This document shows positions 16,983-24,676 of a stretch of 55,000 nucleotides of DNA, piece by piece. A program made the translations under genes and the position numbers. Numbering within the stretch: the first letter of the stretch is position 1; each line of letters opens with the position of its first letter. The notes under the pieces were generated by a model, which saw only the letters and a program-made list of their open reading frames with translations, was not told the DNA's origin and searched no databases. Location of the stretch: the NCBI RefSeq assembly GCF_003258835.1, contig NZ_NPEV01000027.1, forward strand, positions 1 to 55,000, given 5' to 3'. The DNA is from Rhodobium orientis. GTDB lineage: Bacteria > Pseudomonadota > Alphaproteobacteria > Rhizobiales > Rhodobiaceae.

Positions 16983-18014
16983 ATGCGATACAAACCCCTT
17001 GGCCGCACCGGCCTTCTCGTCTCCGAACTCTGCTTCGGCACCATGACCTTCGGCGGCCGCGGCTTCTGGCAGGCGATCGGCTCGCTCGGCCAGGACGACG
17101 CCGATACCCTGATGCGCACCGCGCTCGACGGCGGCATCAACTTCATCGACACCGCCAACGTCTATGCCGAGGGCCTTGCCGAGGAAATCACCGGAACGGC
17201 GCTGAAGAACCTCGGCGTTGCCCGCGACGACGTCGTTATTGCCACCAAGGTGCTCGGCCCCATGGGTGAGGGCCCGAACGCCCGCGGCGCCTCGCGCTAC
17301 CACATCCTCAACCAGGCCGAGGCAAGCCTGAAGCGGCTGCAGATCGACCATATCGACCTTTACCAGATCCACGGCTTCGACCCGCTGACGCCGATGGAAG
17401 AAACCATCGACGCCCTCGACAACCTCGTGAAGCGCGGGCTGGTGCGCTATGTCGGCGTCTCCAACTGGGCCGCCTGGCAGATCATGAAGGCGCTCGGCAT
17501 TGCCGAGAGGAAGAACCTTGAGCCGTTCCGCTCCCTCCAGGCCTACTACACCATCGCCGGCCGTGACCTGGAACGCGAGATCGTGCCGCTGCTGAAGTCC
17601 GAAGGCGTCGGGCTGATGGTCTGGAGCCCGCTCGCCGGCGGTCTCCTCTCCGGCAAATACAGCCGCGAGGAGGAAAGCGCACCCGACAGCCGCCGCGCCA
17701 GTTTCGACTTCCCGCCCGTCGACAAGGAACGCGGCTTCGACGTCATCGACGCCATGCGCCCGATTGCCGAGAGCCACGGCGTCTCGGTCGCCCAGATCGC
17801 GCTTGCCTGGCTCCTGCACCAGAAGGCGGTCACCAGCGTCATCGTCGGCGCCAAGCGGACCGACCAGCTTGAGGATAATCTCGGCGCCGTCAATGTCAGT
17901 CTGTCGGAGGAGGAGCTGAAGACCCTCGACGCCGTCAGCGCCCTGCCGGCCGAATATCCCGGCTGGATGATCGAGCGCCAGGGCGAATACCGCGCCGACT
18001 TCCTCCCCGAATAG
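16983..18014 (+). CDS. Aldo/keto reductase
   Basis: A 343-residue NADPH-dependent reductase with the (beta/alpha)8 fold. It opens MRYKPLGRTGLLVSELCFGTM, and the catalytic tetrad can be placed: Asp in FIDTANVY (about 56), Tyr61, Lys in VVIATKVLG (about 87) and a His in DLYQIHGFD (about 132). The cofactor-binding C-terminal region has VIVGAKRTDQLEDNL. It resembles the YajO/Tas group that reduces aldehydes and ketones. AGAGGAT precedes the ATG. Divergent to the AraC gene and probably regulated by it. Confidence 0.92.
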   Translation: MRYKPLGRTGLLVSELCFGTMTFGGRGFWQAIGSLGQDDADTLMRTALDGGINFIDTANVYAEGLAEEITGTALKNLGVARDDVVIATKVLGPMGEGPNARGASRYHILNQAEASLKRLQIDHIDLYQIHGFDPLTPMEETIDALDNLVKRGLVRYVGVSNWAAWQIMKALGIAERKNLEPFRSLQAYYTIAGRDLEREIVPLLKSEGVGLMVWSPLAGGLLSGKYSREEESAPDSRRASFDFPPVDKERGFDVIDAMRPIAESHGVSVAQIALAWLLHQKAVTSVIVGAKRTDQLEDNLGAVNVSLSEEELKTLDAVSALPAEYPGWMIERQGEYRADFLPE

Positions 18015-18029
18015 GCAGCAACACAAAAC

Positions 18030-18065
18030 AACGGCGCCGGCCCTTACGAAAAGGCCGGCGCCGTT
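18030..18065. terminator. Shared terminator between convergent genes
   Basis: AACGGCGCCGGCC (18030-18042) and GGCCGGCGCCGTT (18053-18065) form a perfect 13-bp stem with a 10-base loop. On the minus strand it is followed by TGTTTTGTGTT, so it best serves the DUF1223 gene, but the stem could also end the aldo/keto reductase transcript. Confidence 0.8.
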
Positions 18066-18099
18066 GGCGTGCTGACGGGTCTGGAAAAGCCCGCGGCGT

Positions 18100-18906
18100 C
18101 TACATCTTCGCCGCGCCGAGGATGGCGCCGGGCCGGCCGGCAAGATCGCGCTGCAGGAGCACGGCGCAGGCCATGCCGGCGCCCTTCTTCAGGATCTCGT
18201 CGCGCGGCAGCTCGATGGTCTTGTGGCCGCCGTCCCACATGCCGATGGGCTGGATGGTGCGCACCACATTGGTGTAGGTGATCGTGCGGCCGCTGTTCTC
18301 GCCGCGCCCGATCGGCACCTCGCGTGCCGGCTCGTAGGTGACCAGCCACAGCGTTGCCGAGCCGCCGGCAAGCAACTTCGTTCCGTCCGCGCCCTCGCTG
18401 CCGACGACGACGGTGAGCTTGTTGCCGTCCGAGCCGAGCGAGACCGGCACCGGCAGGCCGTCATAGCGGTTCATCTGGCGCTTGACGGCGATGGAGATGC
18501 CCTGCGCGTCGCTGCCGATGACGTGTTCGCGGCCGTTGACGATGACCTGCGGCGTGTAGACGCCGGTATTGCCGAGAACCCGGGAATAGGCCTTCTGGCG
18601 GTCGGTGAATTCCGGCCGCGCCAGCGTGTCCTTCCAGCCGAGATAGTCCCAGTAATCGACGGGGAGCGACAGCACGATGAGGTCCTTGTCGTGGCTGAGC
18701 GTGCCGGCGAGCCGGTCGGCCGGCGGACAGGACGAGCAGCCCTGGCTGGTGAACAGCTCGATCACGGCCTTCGGCCCCGCGGCTGCGGGCAGCGCGTGGC
18801 CGATCCCCGCCGCAAGGGCGAGGAACATTGCCGGCGCCGCAACGGCGCGCACCATCGTAAGGCCGCCGGGAAACCGGCGAAGACCCTTTGTCATCGTTCC
18901 GTCCAT
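18100..18906 (-). CDS. DUF1223 domain-containing exported protein
   Basis: A 268-residue exported protein of the DUF1223 family, which has a thioredoxin-like fold. A signal peptide runs to about residue 43 (hydrophobic AAPAMFLALAAGIGHAL, then PAAAG). The mature protein starts with AVIELFTSQGCSSCPPADRL, containing the CxxC motif (CSSC), then PVDYWDYLGWKDTLA and TPQVIVNGREHVIGSDA, the cis-proline region of the fold. It may act in periplasmic redox chemistry, which is not shown. Starts at 18906 or 18894 are both possible. Confidence 0.88.
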   Translation of the reverse strand: MDGTMTKGLRRFPGGLTMVRAVAAPAMFLALAAGIGHALPAAAGPKAVIELFTSQGCSSCPPADRLAGTLSHDKDLIVLSLPVDYWDYLGWKDTLARPEFTDRQKAYSRVLGNTGVYTPQVIVNGREHVIGSDAQGISIAVKRQMNRYDGLPVPVSLGSDGNKLTVVVGSEGADGTKLLAGGSATLWLVTYEPAREVPIGRGENSGRTITYTNVVRTIQPIGMWDGGHKTIELPRDEILKKGAGMACAVLLQRDLAGRPGAILGAAKM

Positions 18907-19056
18907 CGATCGGATTGTCTGTCGGCCGCCACGATGCGTCCCGGCACCCTGGCGACTGGCAGACCCTAGAAAGCATCCTCGTCACTTGCCAGTCACGTTG
19001 GAGTGAGAAAAGCGCGATCCCGCCGCCCGGTCAATCGGCCGGACCCGATGGGAGCC

Positions 19057-19611
19057 TCAGTCGGACACCATGTCGCCGAGGGCACCGCGCGGATTGCCGA
19101 ACGGGCCGCTGGCGCCGCGCGCGATCTCCCGCTCATGGTCGAGCGCCCAGATCACCGAGGGAAAGGCGATCTCCGCCGCCGCCGGCAGGCCGTCCCAGGC
19201 GAACAGCGCCACCTCAAGGCTCTCCGGCCCCGGCGCCACGTCGCCATGGAGCACGGCCCGGTAGATGAGCTGCACCTGGGAAATCCGCGGGATGGTGTAG
19301 ATGGCGAGCAGGGACTCGATCTCGATCCGTGCGTTCGCCTCCTCCAGGGCCTCGCGCCGGGCGCCCTCCTCCGGCGTCTCGTTGAGCTCCAGGAACCCGG
19401 CCGGCAGCGTCCAGAACCCCTTTCGCGGGTCGATCGCCCGGCGGCACATCAGCACCTTGTCGCCGGCCCGCACCACCGAGCCGACCACGACCTTGGGATT
19501 ATCGTAGGAAATGAAGCCGCAGCGGGCGCAGACGTCCCGCTCATGGGTGTCGCCGTCCGGCACGGCGCGCACGAAATCCGTCCTGTCGGGCGCCGGACCC
19601 TCGTCCGTCAT
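19057..19611 (-). CDS. NUDIX hydrolase with N-terminal zinc ribbon
   Basis: A 184-residue Nudix pyrophosphohydrolase. The Nudix box GFLELNETPEEGARREALEE begins near residue 72 with all acidic ligands present. An N-terminal half zinc-ribbon (CARCG, about 28-32) is seen, as in ADP-ribose or NADH pyrophosphatase-related members, but the second Cys pair is missing. Its ATG overlaps the ccmG stop codon by one base (TAATG), so it is the last gene of the ccmC-ccmD-ccmG operon and is translationally coupled. The substrate is not known; a nucleotide sugar or NAD-type compound is likely. Confidence 0.88.
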   Translation of the reverse strand: MTDEGPAPDRTDFVRAVPDGDTHERDVCARCGFISYDNPKVVVGSVVRAGDKVLMCRRAIDPRKGFWTLPAGFLELNETPEEGARREALEEANARIEIESLLAIYTIPRISQVQLIYRAVLHGDVAPGPESLEVALFAWDGLPAAAEIAFPSVIWALDHEREIARGASGPFGNPRGALGDMVSD

Positions 19612-20288
19612 TACCCGGAGGCTCCCGCCTGGCAGCCCTCCGGCGGCGCCGTCGCGCCCAGCGACTGCTTGATCAGCGGCTCGAACTTTTCCGCCCAGAG
19701 CTCCTCGTAGAGCGGGCCGACATGCTTGTAGCGGATGCAGCCGAACGTATCGATCAGGAAGGTTTCGGGCTGCCCGGTGACGCCAAAATCGATCGCCGTG
19801 CGGTAATTCTGGTCGACGCCGTTGCGCGCGAACGGATTGCCATGCTCTTGCATGTAGCCGAGGGCGTTAGATTCCGAGTCCCGCACATTGATGCCGGCAA
19901 GCTGGAACCGGTCGTCCTTGGCCAGTTCCAGGAGCATCGGATGCTCCTGCCGGCAGGGCACGCACCAGGAGGCCCAGAAATTGATGAGGGTGACCTTGCC
20001 GTCAAGGTCGGCGCGGGAGAGCCCCGGCGCCGGCTGGCCATTGTAGGTGAGGCCCTTCAGCGCCGCCAGGTCGAATTCCGGCGCCGGCTTGTCGATCAGG
20101 ACGGAGGGAATGATCCGGCTGGAGCCGCCATGGCTGAGTTGCAGGTAGAACAGCACGCAGAGCCCGCCGAAAAGGATCAGCGGCAGAAGCACCAGCAGCG
20201 ACGGCCCCTTGCGGCGCGGAAGATCGCCCGGCGCCTTGCCGGCCTCGGCTTGCCGGCCGGCCGACGTCTCGCTTTCGATATCGCTCAT
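19611..20288 (-). CDS. ccmG: Cytochrome c maturation thiol:disulfide oxidoreductase CcmG/DsbE
   Basis: A 225-residue membrane-anchored periplasmic thioredoxin that reduces apocytochrome c before haem attachment. A cytosolic N-terminus of about 28 residues is followed by one membrane helix (about 30-50) and a thioredoxin-like domain with the active site WCVPC (Cys109 and Cys112). The later cis-proline is in GVTGQPETFLID. The start overlaps the ccmD stop (ATGA). Same strand and order as ccmC and ccmD upstream. The operon partners ccmA and ccmB are 8 kb away. Confidence 0.94.
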   Translation of the reverse strand: MSDIESETSAGRQAEAGKAPGDLPRRKGPSLLVLLPLILFGGLCVLFYLQLSHGGSSRIIPSVLIDKPAPEFDLAALKGLTYNGQPAPGLSRADLDGKVTLINFWASWCVPCRQEHPMLLELAKDDRFQLAGINVRDSESNALGYMQEHGNPFARNGVDQNYRTAIDFGVTGQPETFLIDTFGCIRYKHVGPLYEELWAEKFEPLIKQSLGATAPPEGCQAGASG

Positions 20289-20464
20289 TTCTGGCCCCCA
20301 TGGGCCTTTTCGGAGCGCCGGCGCACGCCCCGCGCCTCAAGCTCGTGGAGCAGCCGGCGCTGGACGCCATAGTCGGCCCAGATCCAGGCGACGAGCGCGA
20401 CGACGGTCACCGCGGAGATCGCGTAGGCGGCGATGATATAGCCGGCATGGGGATCGGAAAACAT
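20285..20464 (-). CDS. ccmD: Haem exporter protein CcmD
   Basis: A 59-residue single-span membrane protein that stabilises CcmE with the CcmABC complex and helps release holo-CcmE. It begins with a short periplasmic part (MFSDPHAGYI), one membrane helix (about 9-30, IIAAYAISAVTVVALVAWIW), then a charged cytosolic tail (RRLLHELEARGVRRR), the family pattern. The start at 20464 removes an unrelated N-terminal extension. It overlaps ccmG by 4 bases and lies 115 bases from ccmC. Confidence 0.9.
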   Translation of the reverse strand: MFSDPHAGYIIAAYAISAVTVVALVAWIWADYGVQRRLLHELEARGVRRRSEKAHGGQK

Positions 20465-20579
20465 CGGGTCTTGGTCCTTCGAACTGCCCGTTATCCTGCC
20501 CGGCAAATGGGGCAGGCCGCGGGCGCAGTCAATCGTCATCCGGGCGTCGGCCGCGGCGCCGTCCTTGTCGTCACCGCCG

Positions 20580-21350
20580 CTAGTGCGGCCCGCTGCTCGC
20601 CTCGATCATGCGCAGCGTGCGGATGCGCCGGCGCAGGATCTCGTTGCGCATGGCCATCAGGTGCAGCGTCACGAACAGGAACGTGAAGGCGACGGCCATC
20701 ACGAGGAGCGGGATCAGGATCGAGGGGTGGATCGTCGGCCCGTCCATGCGCATGACGCTCGCCGGCTGGTGCAGCGTGTTCCACCATTCCACCGAGAACT
20801 TGATGATCGGGATGTTGATGAAGCCGACCAGCACCAGGATCGCCGCCGCCTTGCCGGCGCGGATCGGATCCTCGATCGAGCGCCACAGCGCGATCAGGCC
20901 GAGATACATGATGAACAGGATGAGGACGGAGGTGAGCCGCGCATCCCATTCCCACCAGGTGCCCCACATCGGCTTGCCCCAGATCGAGCCGGTGATCAGC
21001 GCCAGGAACGTGAACGCCGCGCCGATCGGCGCCGCCGATTTCGCCGAGACGTCCGCCAGCGGGTGCTTCCAGACCAGGAGCCCGACGGAGGAGATCGACA
21101 TCATCGTGTAGCCGAACATGGCGAGCCAGGCCGCCGGCACGTGGATGTACATGATCCGCACCGTGTTGCCCTGCTGGTAGTCGGCCGGGGCGTAGAAGAA
21201 CGACATGTAGAGGCCGACGACGAACAGAAGCACCGTCGCGCCGATCATCCACGGCAGGAGCTTCGAAATGAAGCCGAGAAAGCGGGTCGGATTGGCCAGC
21301 GCCCAGATGCCGCCCGAAGGGGAAGAAACCGTTTCGCTCATGACGCCCAT
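20580..21350 (-). CDS. ccmC: Haem ABC transporter permease CcmC
   Basis: A 256-residue inner-membrane protein with six membrane helices that presents haem to CcmE in cytochrome c maturation. The tryptophan-rich haem motif is WGTWWEWDARLTS (about 129-141); conserved periplasmic histidines are in YIHVPAAW (about 68-75) and NTLHQPAS (about 191-198). GAGGAGGG lies 7 bases before the ATG at 21350, supporting this start over the ATG nine bases on. In related genomes ccmB lies directly upstream; here the upstream neighbour is an AT-rich island. Confidence 0.95.
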   Translation of the reverse strand: MGVMSETVSSPSGGIWALANPTRFLGFISKLLPWMIGATVLLFVVGLYMSFFYAPADYQQGNTVRIMYIHVPAAWLAMFGYTMMSISSVGLLVWKHPLADVSAKSAAPIGAAFTFLALITGSIWGKPMWGTWWEWDARLTSVLILFIMYLGLIALWRSIEDPIRAGKAAAILVLVGFINIPIIKFSVEWWNTLHQPASVMRMDGPTIHPSILIPLLVMAVAFTFLFVTLHLMAMRNEILRRRIRTLRMIEASSGPH

Positions 21351-21743
21351 TATCTAACCCTCCTCACTGCGAACCACAATGCAGGCCGGGGAATATAACG
21401 CCTTGACTTATGTCAGTCGGGGGTGGGCTGGGGGTGCGGCACTTTGGAATGGGAATAGGGAGCGAAGCGCGCATCACTAAGCCCACCGGGAAGAAAAAGT
21501 CCGCTGTCGGCCCAAAGCTGCCGCCAGAGAAAAAACGCTGCGAAGGGCCGTTCCGAGCCCCATTTAGACCTTCGTGGAGAGGCAACGAACGACTGCTTCA
21601 GCTCAGACAGCCCGCCCGCCGTCGAGGTTAGCGTCCGGCGTTCCCCCACCTACTCACTCCTCTAGCGATCCAATGTTCCCAGCTGTTGCCTAAGCAATAT
21701 GATCATGCATTATTTTGGGCGTGGTTTTTTGAGGAGGTAGCTC
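21351..21743. other. Island edge without a trusted gene
   Basis: This 393-base stretch marks the change from GC-rich chromosome to the AT-rich island. Short frames run through it on both strands, but none has a convincing start or family. The 10-mer AAAGTCCGCT at 21496-21505 recurs on the other flank at 25174-25183. The composition turns AT-rich from about 21680. A GAGGAGG site at 21731 serves the sulfotransferase. Confidence 0.4.
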
Positions 21744-22553
21744 GTGCCGCTTGAAATGAAATGTGCAAGTACCGACTTGAGGGCGCGCCTTAGCGCCACG
21801 ATTGCCTGCTTCATATGCGCGACTCCGCGATCAGGAAGTAATCACCTTAGCACCTTACTGTGTCAGACTCATTTAGCAGGTTACCCGGAGGAACATTTTT
21901 GGCGTTGCGAGAAACACAATCATGAAGCGTCTTGGGACGCATCTAGGCTTGGCGACATTGTCGATCGAGGAACAAGTACCAACGGTGTGTTTGGAACTAA
22001 GTTGATCCTTGGGCCAATGGCGTTCGAACATCTCTATTTCAAATTGCAACAGGCCGGTGTCGCAAAGCCCGGGAACAACTCTCGCGTCGATTTGACCTCG
22101 GTCTTCTCAAATGTAAGATATGTTCATCTGTCCAGAAGAAACAAAGTACGGCAAGCCATTTCGTGGTACCGCGCCCTATGCAGCAACATTTGGTTCCGTC
22201 GATCCAATGTTCCGGAAACGAGTAACTCGATAAACGAATCATACGACTTCTTTAAAATCGATCACCTCGTACAAGAGATAATTCAAAGAGAAATCTACTT
22301 CTCGGATTATTGCCAAAGATATTGCATCTTGCCACATACAGTTTTCTATGAAGACCTCGTACTTTCTCCAGAAGTAACTATATCTAGTATATTGGACTTT
22401 CTTAGCACTCGAACAGACACGCACGACTTTGCGATTAGTTCAATATTATTACCACAATCCGATTTTATTACCGAAGAATGGGAACAAAGATATTTTAATG
22501 ATAGATTGCCAAAAAAATCTGTTTTTAATTGGATTCCAGAAAGTATGAACTAG
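21744..22553 (+). CDS. Stf0-like PAPS-dependent sulfotransferase
   Basis: A 269-residue sulfotransferase resembling Stf0 (trehalose 2-sulfotransferase of mycobacteria). The 5'-phosphosulfate loop is ATPRSGSNHLSTLL (about 27-40), followed by GYPEEHF (46-52), matching the GRPEEYF-type motif in which Glu is the catalytic base. The 3'-phosphate-binding segment is YVHLSRRNKVRQAISWYRA (126-144), and FYEDL (about 201-205) is near the C-terminal side. It would move sulfate from PAPS to a hydroxyl group. The start is GTG at 21744 after GAGGAGGT. Base use is AT-rich, unlike the flanks. It converges on the HExxH gene with a 34-base gap; a role in tailoring the peptide product is possible but unproven. 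Confidence 0.8.
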   Translation: MPLEMKCASTDLRARLSATIACFICATPRSGSNHLSTLLCQTHLAGYPEEHFWRCEKHNHEASWDASRLGDIVDRGTSTNGVFGTKLILGPMAFEHLYFKLQQAGVAKPGNNSRVDLTSVFSNVRYVHLSRRNKVRQAISWYRALCSNIWFRRSNVPETSNSINESYDFFKIDHLVQEIIQREIYFSDYCQRYCILPHTVFYEDLVLSPEVTISSILDFLSTRTDTHDFAISSILLPQSDFITEEWEQRYFNDRLPKKSVFNWIPESMN

Positions 22554-22587
22554 TACTATTTTATTATATTAGTAATTTATCGCCTAT

Positions 22588-23265
22588 TTATCCAATGATA
22601 AGGTGCTTTTGGTGCTTTATTGACTGGAAAAAGAAGATTCCAAATTCTGTTAATGCCGATTGCGCCAGCAGCTGAATTTCAAATTCATATGAAACTTCCT
22701 CGAGCCACGAAATGTGAGCTGTAGAAATGCCATAATAATCGTTGCTTTTTTTTGATCGAAGAAACAGTAACAAGGTGTTAACTAACGCATGGTATGCGAG
22801 TAATATTTTGGATATTGGCCGTATTTTTTTAATTATTGGTGAATAACCAAAAACTTCACATTCTTTTTCTACGAACAGACCTATATTTTTTTCTGCTTTG
22901 TAAAAGTGCTGATGGGCTGCTTCGTGCACAAGAGCCTCTACGACAAAATCTATTTTTGACGGTAAGCTAAGGCAAATAACACCTGGGATAGTACAGTCGC
23001 TTCCACTGCGATTGCCAAACTCGCTGTCCAGCGCAACGATTTCATATATAACGGATATAATCCAAGAGTAATACTCTGGGACGAGCAAGCCAACGAGTTT
23101 GAGTGCCTCTTCGACCTGGGTACGAGCCGCATCAATGTCAGATGCCCGTTGCAGATTTGCAAAGTCTGAAATGCGATTTGTTACTATAGGTGTAGTATAA
23201 AATGAAGAAGAGGACGAAGTCAGGTTAGCTACAGGTGCGGCCGCGATATATAGGTCTGTTTTCAA
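22588..23265 (-). CDS. HExxH-motif putative peptide beta-hydroxylase (RiPP tailoring)
   Basis: A 225-residue protein with VVEALVHEAAHQHF around the metal-binding HEAAH (His114, Glu115, His118), followed by FGYSPIIKKIRPISKILLAYHALVN-type sequence (about 139-163; quoted in part: YSPIIKKIRPI, AYHAL). This order, HExxH then YSP...RP...H, is the pattern I know from the TIGR04267 family, now described as aKG-HExxH-type peptide beta-hydroxylases. These are iron/2-oxoglutarate enzymes acting on ribosomal peptides, not proteases. The start is TTG at 23265 with AAGGA six bases ahead. It lies 27 bases behind the N-methyltransferase gene on the same strand. The family call is strong on context and motifs; the chemistry here is inferred. 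Confidence 0.72.
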   Translation of the reverse strand: MKTDLYIAAAPVANLTSSSSSFYTTPIVTNRISDFANLQRASDIDAARTQVEEALKLVGLLVPEYYSWIISVIYEIVALDSEFGNRSGSDCTIPGVICLSLPSKIDFVVEALVHEAAHQHFYKAEKNIGLFVEKECEVFGYSPIIKKIRPISKILLAYHALVNTLLLFLRSKKSNDYYGISTAHISWLEEVSYEFEIQLLAQSALTEFGIFFFQSIKHQKHLIIG

Positions 23266-23292
23266 GGAGTGTCCTTATATCACAAAAATTGA

Positions 23293-24111
23293 TCATGTAG
23301 CCGTCAAATTGCGAAGATAATTTGGGTCCTGGAGTTTGCTCAGAAGTTCCACATTCTTCACTTCGGATGGCATTCTAGGTGGCAAGTACAGCGTAACTGC
23401 TGAGTGAAGAACGGTCGAAAACTGCTCGATCTTGCTAATTTCGAATTTGTGGACTTGAGACTTCAGCATTGGATGAGGTTGGCTATAGACCGCATAAATT
23501 GGGTGGTGCTCAGGGAAGAAGCGAAGCAAGTAATCCCGAAACCGATCAAAACGGCTTGCCGCGCTACGCGCGGAGGAAAAAAGTGCTGTTTCCAATGAGC
23601 CGATCTGCCAAATCACTGTTGCTGCTGCTGTATTTATTGGATGTTCGCGTAGAAGTAAATCTGTTGCCTCAAACATCTGAATTCCATTCACCGAGGGATC
23701 GATTGCTAGGTCACAAAACAGGCAGTCCAACGCAGAAATCCCAGGCAACAGCTTTACGCTCAATCCGAGGGAAGCTGCCATTTCTCTAACCAAAAAGGGG
23801 GGATACGCATAAATTGTTGGGTGTCCGTAAAGCGCGAACGCTACCGGCGAATGCTCAAGGGCAGAATCTACTACGCGCGTTGCCATCTCATGATAGGTTT
23901 CCGTACGTTCAGAGTCCTCCGAATACAGATCAGTCAAATTAGTTACGAAATCAGCTTTTTCGGCGAAGTATTCCTCGATTCCAGGAGCTCGCTCTATGTA
24001 TAATATTTCTTTGCAGAAACCTAGAACGCGATCGACCTCGAGGGTGATATGCTCAATCCATTTAATGCCTATCCCGACAATGTAGATGTCATAACTCATA
24101 ATGTGTCTCAT
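23293..24111 (-). CDS. Split borosin peptide backbone alpha-N-methyltransferase (SonM-like)
   Basis: A 272-residue SAM-dependent methylase with the tetrapyrrole-methylase fold. Key segments match the borosin methyltransferases OphMA and SonM: VGIGIK (12-17) for SAM, the catalytic pair Arg69-x3-Tyr73 in RTETYHEM, ALYGHPTIYAYP (94-104), LLPGISALDCLFCDLAIDP (121-139) and GIQMFEA (143-149). These enzymes N-methylate amide bonds of a peptide; in the split type the substrate is a separate protein, as here. The frame begins directly after the precursor stop (TGAATG); the ATG at 24099 (MSYDIYIVGIG) is an alternative start that fits homologues well. It is not a cobalamin enzyme: no corrin genes are near and the PGISA...FEA pattern is specific to borosins. 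Confidence 0.88.
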   Translation of the reverse strand: MRHIMSYDIYIVGIGIKWIEHITLEVDRVLGFCKEILYIERAPGIEEYFAEKADFVTNLTDLYSEDSERTETYHEMATRVVDSALEHSPVAFALYGHPTIYAYPPFLVREMAASLGLSVKLLPGISALDCLFCDLAIDPSVNGIQMFEATDLLLREHPINTAAATVIWQIGSLETALFSSARSAASRFDRFRDYLLRFFPEHHPIYAVYSQPHPMLKSQVHKFEISKIEQFSTVLHSAVTLYLPPRMPSEVKNVELLSKLQDPNYLRNLTAT

Positions 24112-24621
24112 TCACCGAGAAGCCACTGCCTTGGCCAAACTACGCACCAGCGGCAGGCGTTCGGCTTTCTTGCTAGACCGAATTTTTGTCGCCAGATCAA
24201 TAATATCGGATGATTTCACATCAAGTTTTTCCATATCCGAAGAATAGATGTCTTCAGTGGGTGTGGGTGTTGTTGTTGTTGTAGTAGTCACAGTCACTGT
24301 GTTAACCGTCGTCGTTGTTGTTACAACTGTTACTGGACGAACGTAGTAGTCTGGGTTGCTCAGCCGAACAGCGTTTTCGGACGTTTCCACTTCCCCCAGT
24401 GCTTCAATGTTCTCAGGAAAAGAAATTGTATATTTTTTCATACCGAAGTCAGGTTCTTCGGCATTGTCGGATGGTCGATCGAGCTGTGAAATAACGTAAT
24501 GCACTTCGTCCGGCGTTAAGTCAAAACGCTCTTGAAGCAGATCAGGATGAGAATAAATCTCCTTGCGCAAAGCACGATCGAGTAGTGTGTCCGATAGAAG
24601 TTTTTGCAGCGCGGGGCTCAT
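24112..24621 (-). CDS. Borosin-type RiPP precursor with Thr/Val-rich core
   Basis: A 169-residue protein directly upstream of the N-methyltransferase. Residues 1-48 (TLLDRALRKEIYSHPDLLQ, then FDLTPDEVHYVISQL) resemble the small helical binding domain of SonA, the split-borosin substrate. A linker (49-93) leads to a low-complexity region of Val and Thr (94-122; VTVVTTTTTVNTVTV, seven more Thr, then PTPT), a plausible site of backbone N-methylation since known cores are beta-branched and hydrophobic. A charged follower of about 47 residues ends the protein, unlike SonA, where the core is at the C-terminus. GAGAGG precedes the ATG. The core location is inferred. Confidence 0.75.
   Translation of the reverse strand: MSPALQKLLSDTLLDRALRKEIYSHPDLLQERFDLTPDEVHYVISQLDRPSDNAEEPDFGMKKYTISFPENIEALGEVETSENAVRLSNPDYYVRPVTVVTTTTTVNTVTVTTTTTTTPTPTEDIYSSDMEKLDVKSSDIIDLATKIRSSKKAERLPLVRSLAKAVASR
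24256..24342 (-). repeat. ACA/GTN triplet-repeat segment encoding the Thr/Val core
   Basis: The core-coding DNA consists of runs of Thr and Val codons, including five consecutive ACA and three consecutive ACG on the coding (minus) strand. Such a triplet run can expand or shrink by slippage in frame, which would change core length without loss of the reading frame. Confidence 0.8.
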
Positions 24622-24676
24622 TGCAGGTTCCTCTCTTCAAAAGGAGCAATTATAGGTCTTTAGAGGGGAGATGACT

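Noticed and set aside
22588-23265. Zinc metalloprotease that matures the peptide
   Set aside because: HEAAH alone would allow it, but the following YSP...RP...H pattern and the RiPP context fit the aKG-HExxH hydroxylases better; the protease option is not fully excluded.
23293-24111. Cobalamin or sirohaem methyltransferase
   Set aside because: The fold is shared, but the YGHP, PGISA and FEA motifs with the R-x3-Y pair, and a precursor gene next door, fit borosin methylases better.
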